A DNA stretch of 12,563 nucleotides from Peptococcaceae bacterium. Lineage in GTDB: Bacteria > Bacillota > Desulfitobacteriia > Desulfitobacteriales > Desulfitobacteriaceae. Under the pieces are notes generated by a model that had not been told where the DNA came from, did not search any database, and saw nothing but the letters and a program-made list of their open reading frames with translations. The position numbers and the translations under genes are program-made. Shown one piece after another: positions 10,954 to 12,563 of this stretch (the stretch's first letter is position 1; the number at the start of each line of letters is the position of its first letter). The stretch covers positions 1-12,563 of the forward strand of contig JAITOS010000021.1 in NCBI GenBank assembly GCA_031289815.1. The letters run 5' to 3'.

Positions 10954-12563
10954 CGCAGATGAACAATATCTTAACTTATGACCGACTAAAAATTAGCTGC
11001 CCCTATCCGCTGCAATACATCACGCAACTGGAAATCAGCAGTCGGCTGAACGAACACAGCCGGATTCTGGTCACAGGCGTCTTGCGCGAGGAAGAGCAGG
11101 ATCAGTGTATCCGCACAGCCACAGCCCAGGACGCCATTCAGGTGTATGAAACCGGCGCGGGGACTGCTAACGGAAAAGACGCGCTGATCTTCGCCGGCAT
11201 CGTCACCCACCTCAGCGTCAACGTGGCGGCGGGCGTTTACACGATCGAAATCGAAGGACTGTCCTATACCCATCTGCTGGACATAGAAGTCAAAAGCCGC
11301 TCCTTCCAGGATGAAAACGCCGGTTACGCCGCCGTCATCGCCCAGATTCTCTCGGATTATGATGACGCCAGCTTTATTCAAATACCGGACGATCGCCCGA
11401 CCGGCGGACTGCTGGTGCAATACCAGGAAACGGACTGGGAGTTTATCCGACGGCTGGCGACGCACTTTAACACCTTGCTCATCCCGCAAGACCTGGGAAC
11501 CGGCCCCCGTTTCTGGCTGGGCGTCCGCCAGAACACCAAGGATATCGCCCTGGAACATGAAGCGAACGTGCGCGTAAAAACTGACGAAGACGGCTATTAT
11601 AAAGCGTCCGCTCAGGGCTTTAACGTGCGCAGGGCTTACTTTGTGAAGTACGGGCTTGAGAGCGGAACCAGGCTCATTTTGGGAGAACGCCTGACCTTTC
11701 AGGGAAAGCCGTGCATCGTCGAGCGCGCAGACGCCTCTTTTAGCAAGGGTCTGTTCCGCTACCAATACCTGCTCGGCCAGGAAGGCAGCTTGCTACAGGC
11801 CAAGCGGCACAATCCACAGCTTCAGGGCGTATCCCTGCTGGGAAGCGTACTGGATACGCGAGATTCAGCGGTTCAGCTGCACCTGCGTCTGGACGCCGAA
11901 CAAAAAAACGATCCGGCCTGCTGGCTCCCCTACGCCCCTCCGTCCAATAACCTCTTTTACTGTATGCCTGAAACTGGAGAGAACGCGTCGCTGTATTTCC
12001 CAACCGCCGACGAGAAGAGCGCCATCGTGATCAACTCCGTCCGGCGGAACGGCGGCAGCTGCTCTAAAACCTCTAAACCGGACACCAAGTACCTGTCAAT
12101 CCCCAGCGGCCAGGAGATCAAGCTGAGCAAAAAGGACGTGGCCTTCAGCCACAACGAAGGCGTCTCCATCACCTTGGACGCGGCCCAAGGCATCCTCGTT
12201 CACAGCCGTGAAGACCTGACGATCTTATCGCAAAGGAGCCTCACCCTGGAAGCCAAAGAGAAAATCAAGATGTCAGCAAACACCGGCGATATCATCATCG
12301 GCTCCGGCGCCAACGCCTCCTTATCTCAGCTTCTCCTGATGAGCGGCGTCAACGGCGATACCCATATCTACGCGGCCAACAAGCTGCTGGAAGATGGCCG
12401 GTATCGGGAGCGCTTCCCCGATCGCCTCAACCAGGCAATCGTCTATAAAGAAAAAGCGGAGGAAAAGTTCAGCTGGTTGCAACTGGCCGCCTGCGTCGTG
12501 GCAGCGGTAGCGGTCGTAGCGCTGGTCGTCGTCACCGCCGGAGCCGCGGCAGTGGTGTTGGGC
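10950..12563 (+). CDS. Second VgrG-like protein with C-terminal hydrophobic extension, 3' end outside the window
   Basis: An open frame from ATG 10950 (or 10959) to the right edge gives 538 residues with no stop. Residues about 15-280 are the gpD domain, with LLDIEVKSRSFQDEN (109-123) and QYQETDWEFIRRLATHF (157-173) closely paralleling the first VgrG. Residues about 290-365 are the OB-fold (YCMPETGENASLYFPT), and about 385-465 the beta-helix needle (ITLDAAQGILVHSREDLTIL). The chain then continues through a charged linker (NKLLEDGRYRERFPDRLNQA) into an unbroken hydrophobic segment from Trp509 to the window edge (LQLAACVVAAVAVVALVVV). An extension after the needle is the hallmark of effector-carrying VgrGs, and hydrophobic pretoxin segments are common in toxins that must cross membranes. 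The ATGA overlap and GGAAGTGGG at 10941 indicate coupling to DUF4280. Confidence 0.85.
   Translation, partial: MTQMNNILTYDRLKISCPYPLQYITQLEISSRLNEHSRILVTGVLREEEQDQCIRTATAQDAIQVYETGAGTANGKDALIFAGIVTHLSVNVAAGVYTIEIEGLSYTHLLDIEVKSRSFQDENAGYAAVIAQILSDYDDASFIQIPDDRPTGGLLVQYQETDWEFIRRLATHFNTLLIPQDLGTGPRFWLGVRQNTKDIALEHEANVRVKTDEDGYYKASAQGFNVRRAYFVKYGLESGTRLILGERLTFQGKPCIVERADASFSKGLFRYQYLLGQEGSLLQAKRHNPQLQGVSLLGSVLDTRDSAVQLHLRLDAEQKNDPACWLPYAPPSNNLFYCMPETGENASLYFPTADEKSAIVINSVRRNGGSCSKTSKPDTKYLSIPSGQEIKLSKKDVAFSHNEGVSITLDAAQGILVHSREDLTILSQRSLTLEAKEKIKMSANTGDIIIGSGANASLSQLLLMSGVNGDTHIYAANKLLEDGRYRERFPDRLNQAIVYKEKAEEKFSWLQLAACVVAAVAVVALVVVTAGAAAVVLG

Noticed and set aside
10986..11765. Long minus-strand open frame (259 codons)
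   Set aside because: It is the antisense of the gpD domain of the second VgrG, whose plus-strand frame has clear family motifs. The minus frame has no recognisable domain and no ribosome binding site.
1..12563. CRISPR arrays, tRNA or rRNA genes
   Set aside because: No regularly spaced direct repeats, cloverleaf-like sequence or rRNA stretch was seen on either strand by eye.

Overview
The window looks like accessory DNA from a Gram-positive member of the Bacillota, most likely a Clostridia-type gut or environmental organism with mid-range to slightly high GC. The evidence is an LPXTG-anchored surface protein with Cna-B/pilin-type isopeptide domains, AGGAGG-like ribosome binding sites, and small genes common in Clostridia (DUF2442, DUF4160, Zn-ribbon, barstar). 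Species cannot be read from the sequence.

Layout. (1) 2-2581: the 3' part of a large sortase-anchored surface adhesin or pilin-like protein, closed by a strong hairpin. (2) 2684-3415: an orphan gene tail, one unrecognised 182-residue protein, and a clear intrinsic terminator. (3) 3416-6540: a scrapyard of small accessory genes and fragments. Intact members are DUF2442 (minus strand), a Zn-ribbon protein and a barstar-like RNase inhibitor. Broken members are DUF4160, rtcB, a frameshifted small gene, and a YbaK/ProXp-type tRNA deacylase running into a DnaG-like TOPRIM fragment. Several short open C-terminal tails have no gene body, and three near-identical GAAAGACAGC/GCTGTCTTTC hairpins are scattered among them. 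(4) 6543-12563: a compact rightward gene set behind a good sigma-A-type promoter. It encodes a DcrB/EagR-like protein, a VgrG-like spike protein, a pentapeptide-repeat protein, an Imm11/DUF1629-like protein, a DUF4280 PAAR-like spike tip, and a second VgrG-like protein that runs off the right edge.

The fourth region is the most interesting part. The last five genes are separated by 32 nt or overlap (16, 20 and 4 nt), so they look translationally coupled. VgrG plus PAAR-like protein forms the spike of contractile injection systems. The second VgrG continues past its spike domain into a linker and a long hydrophobic segment, as expected for a specialised effector-carrying VgrG whose toxin lies beyond the window. 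A DcrB-fold protein at the head of the operon would fit a chaperone for such a hydrophobic cargo segment, and the Imm11-like protein could be immunity. The roles of chaperone, pentapeptide protein and immunity are inference. No sheath, tube, baseplate wedge or ATPase gene is visible, so the module may be a stand-alone spike/effector island in a Gram-positive host.
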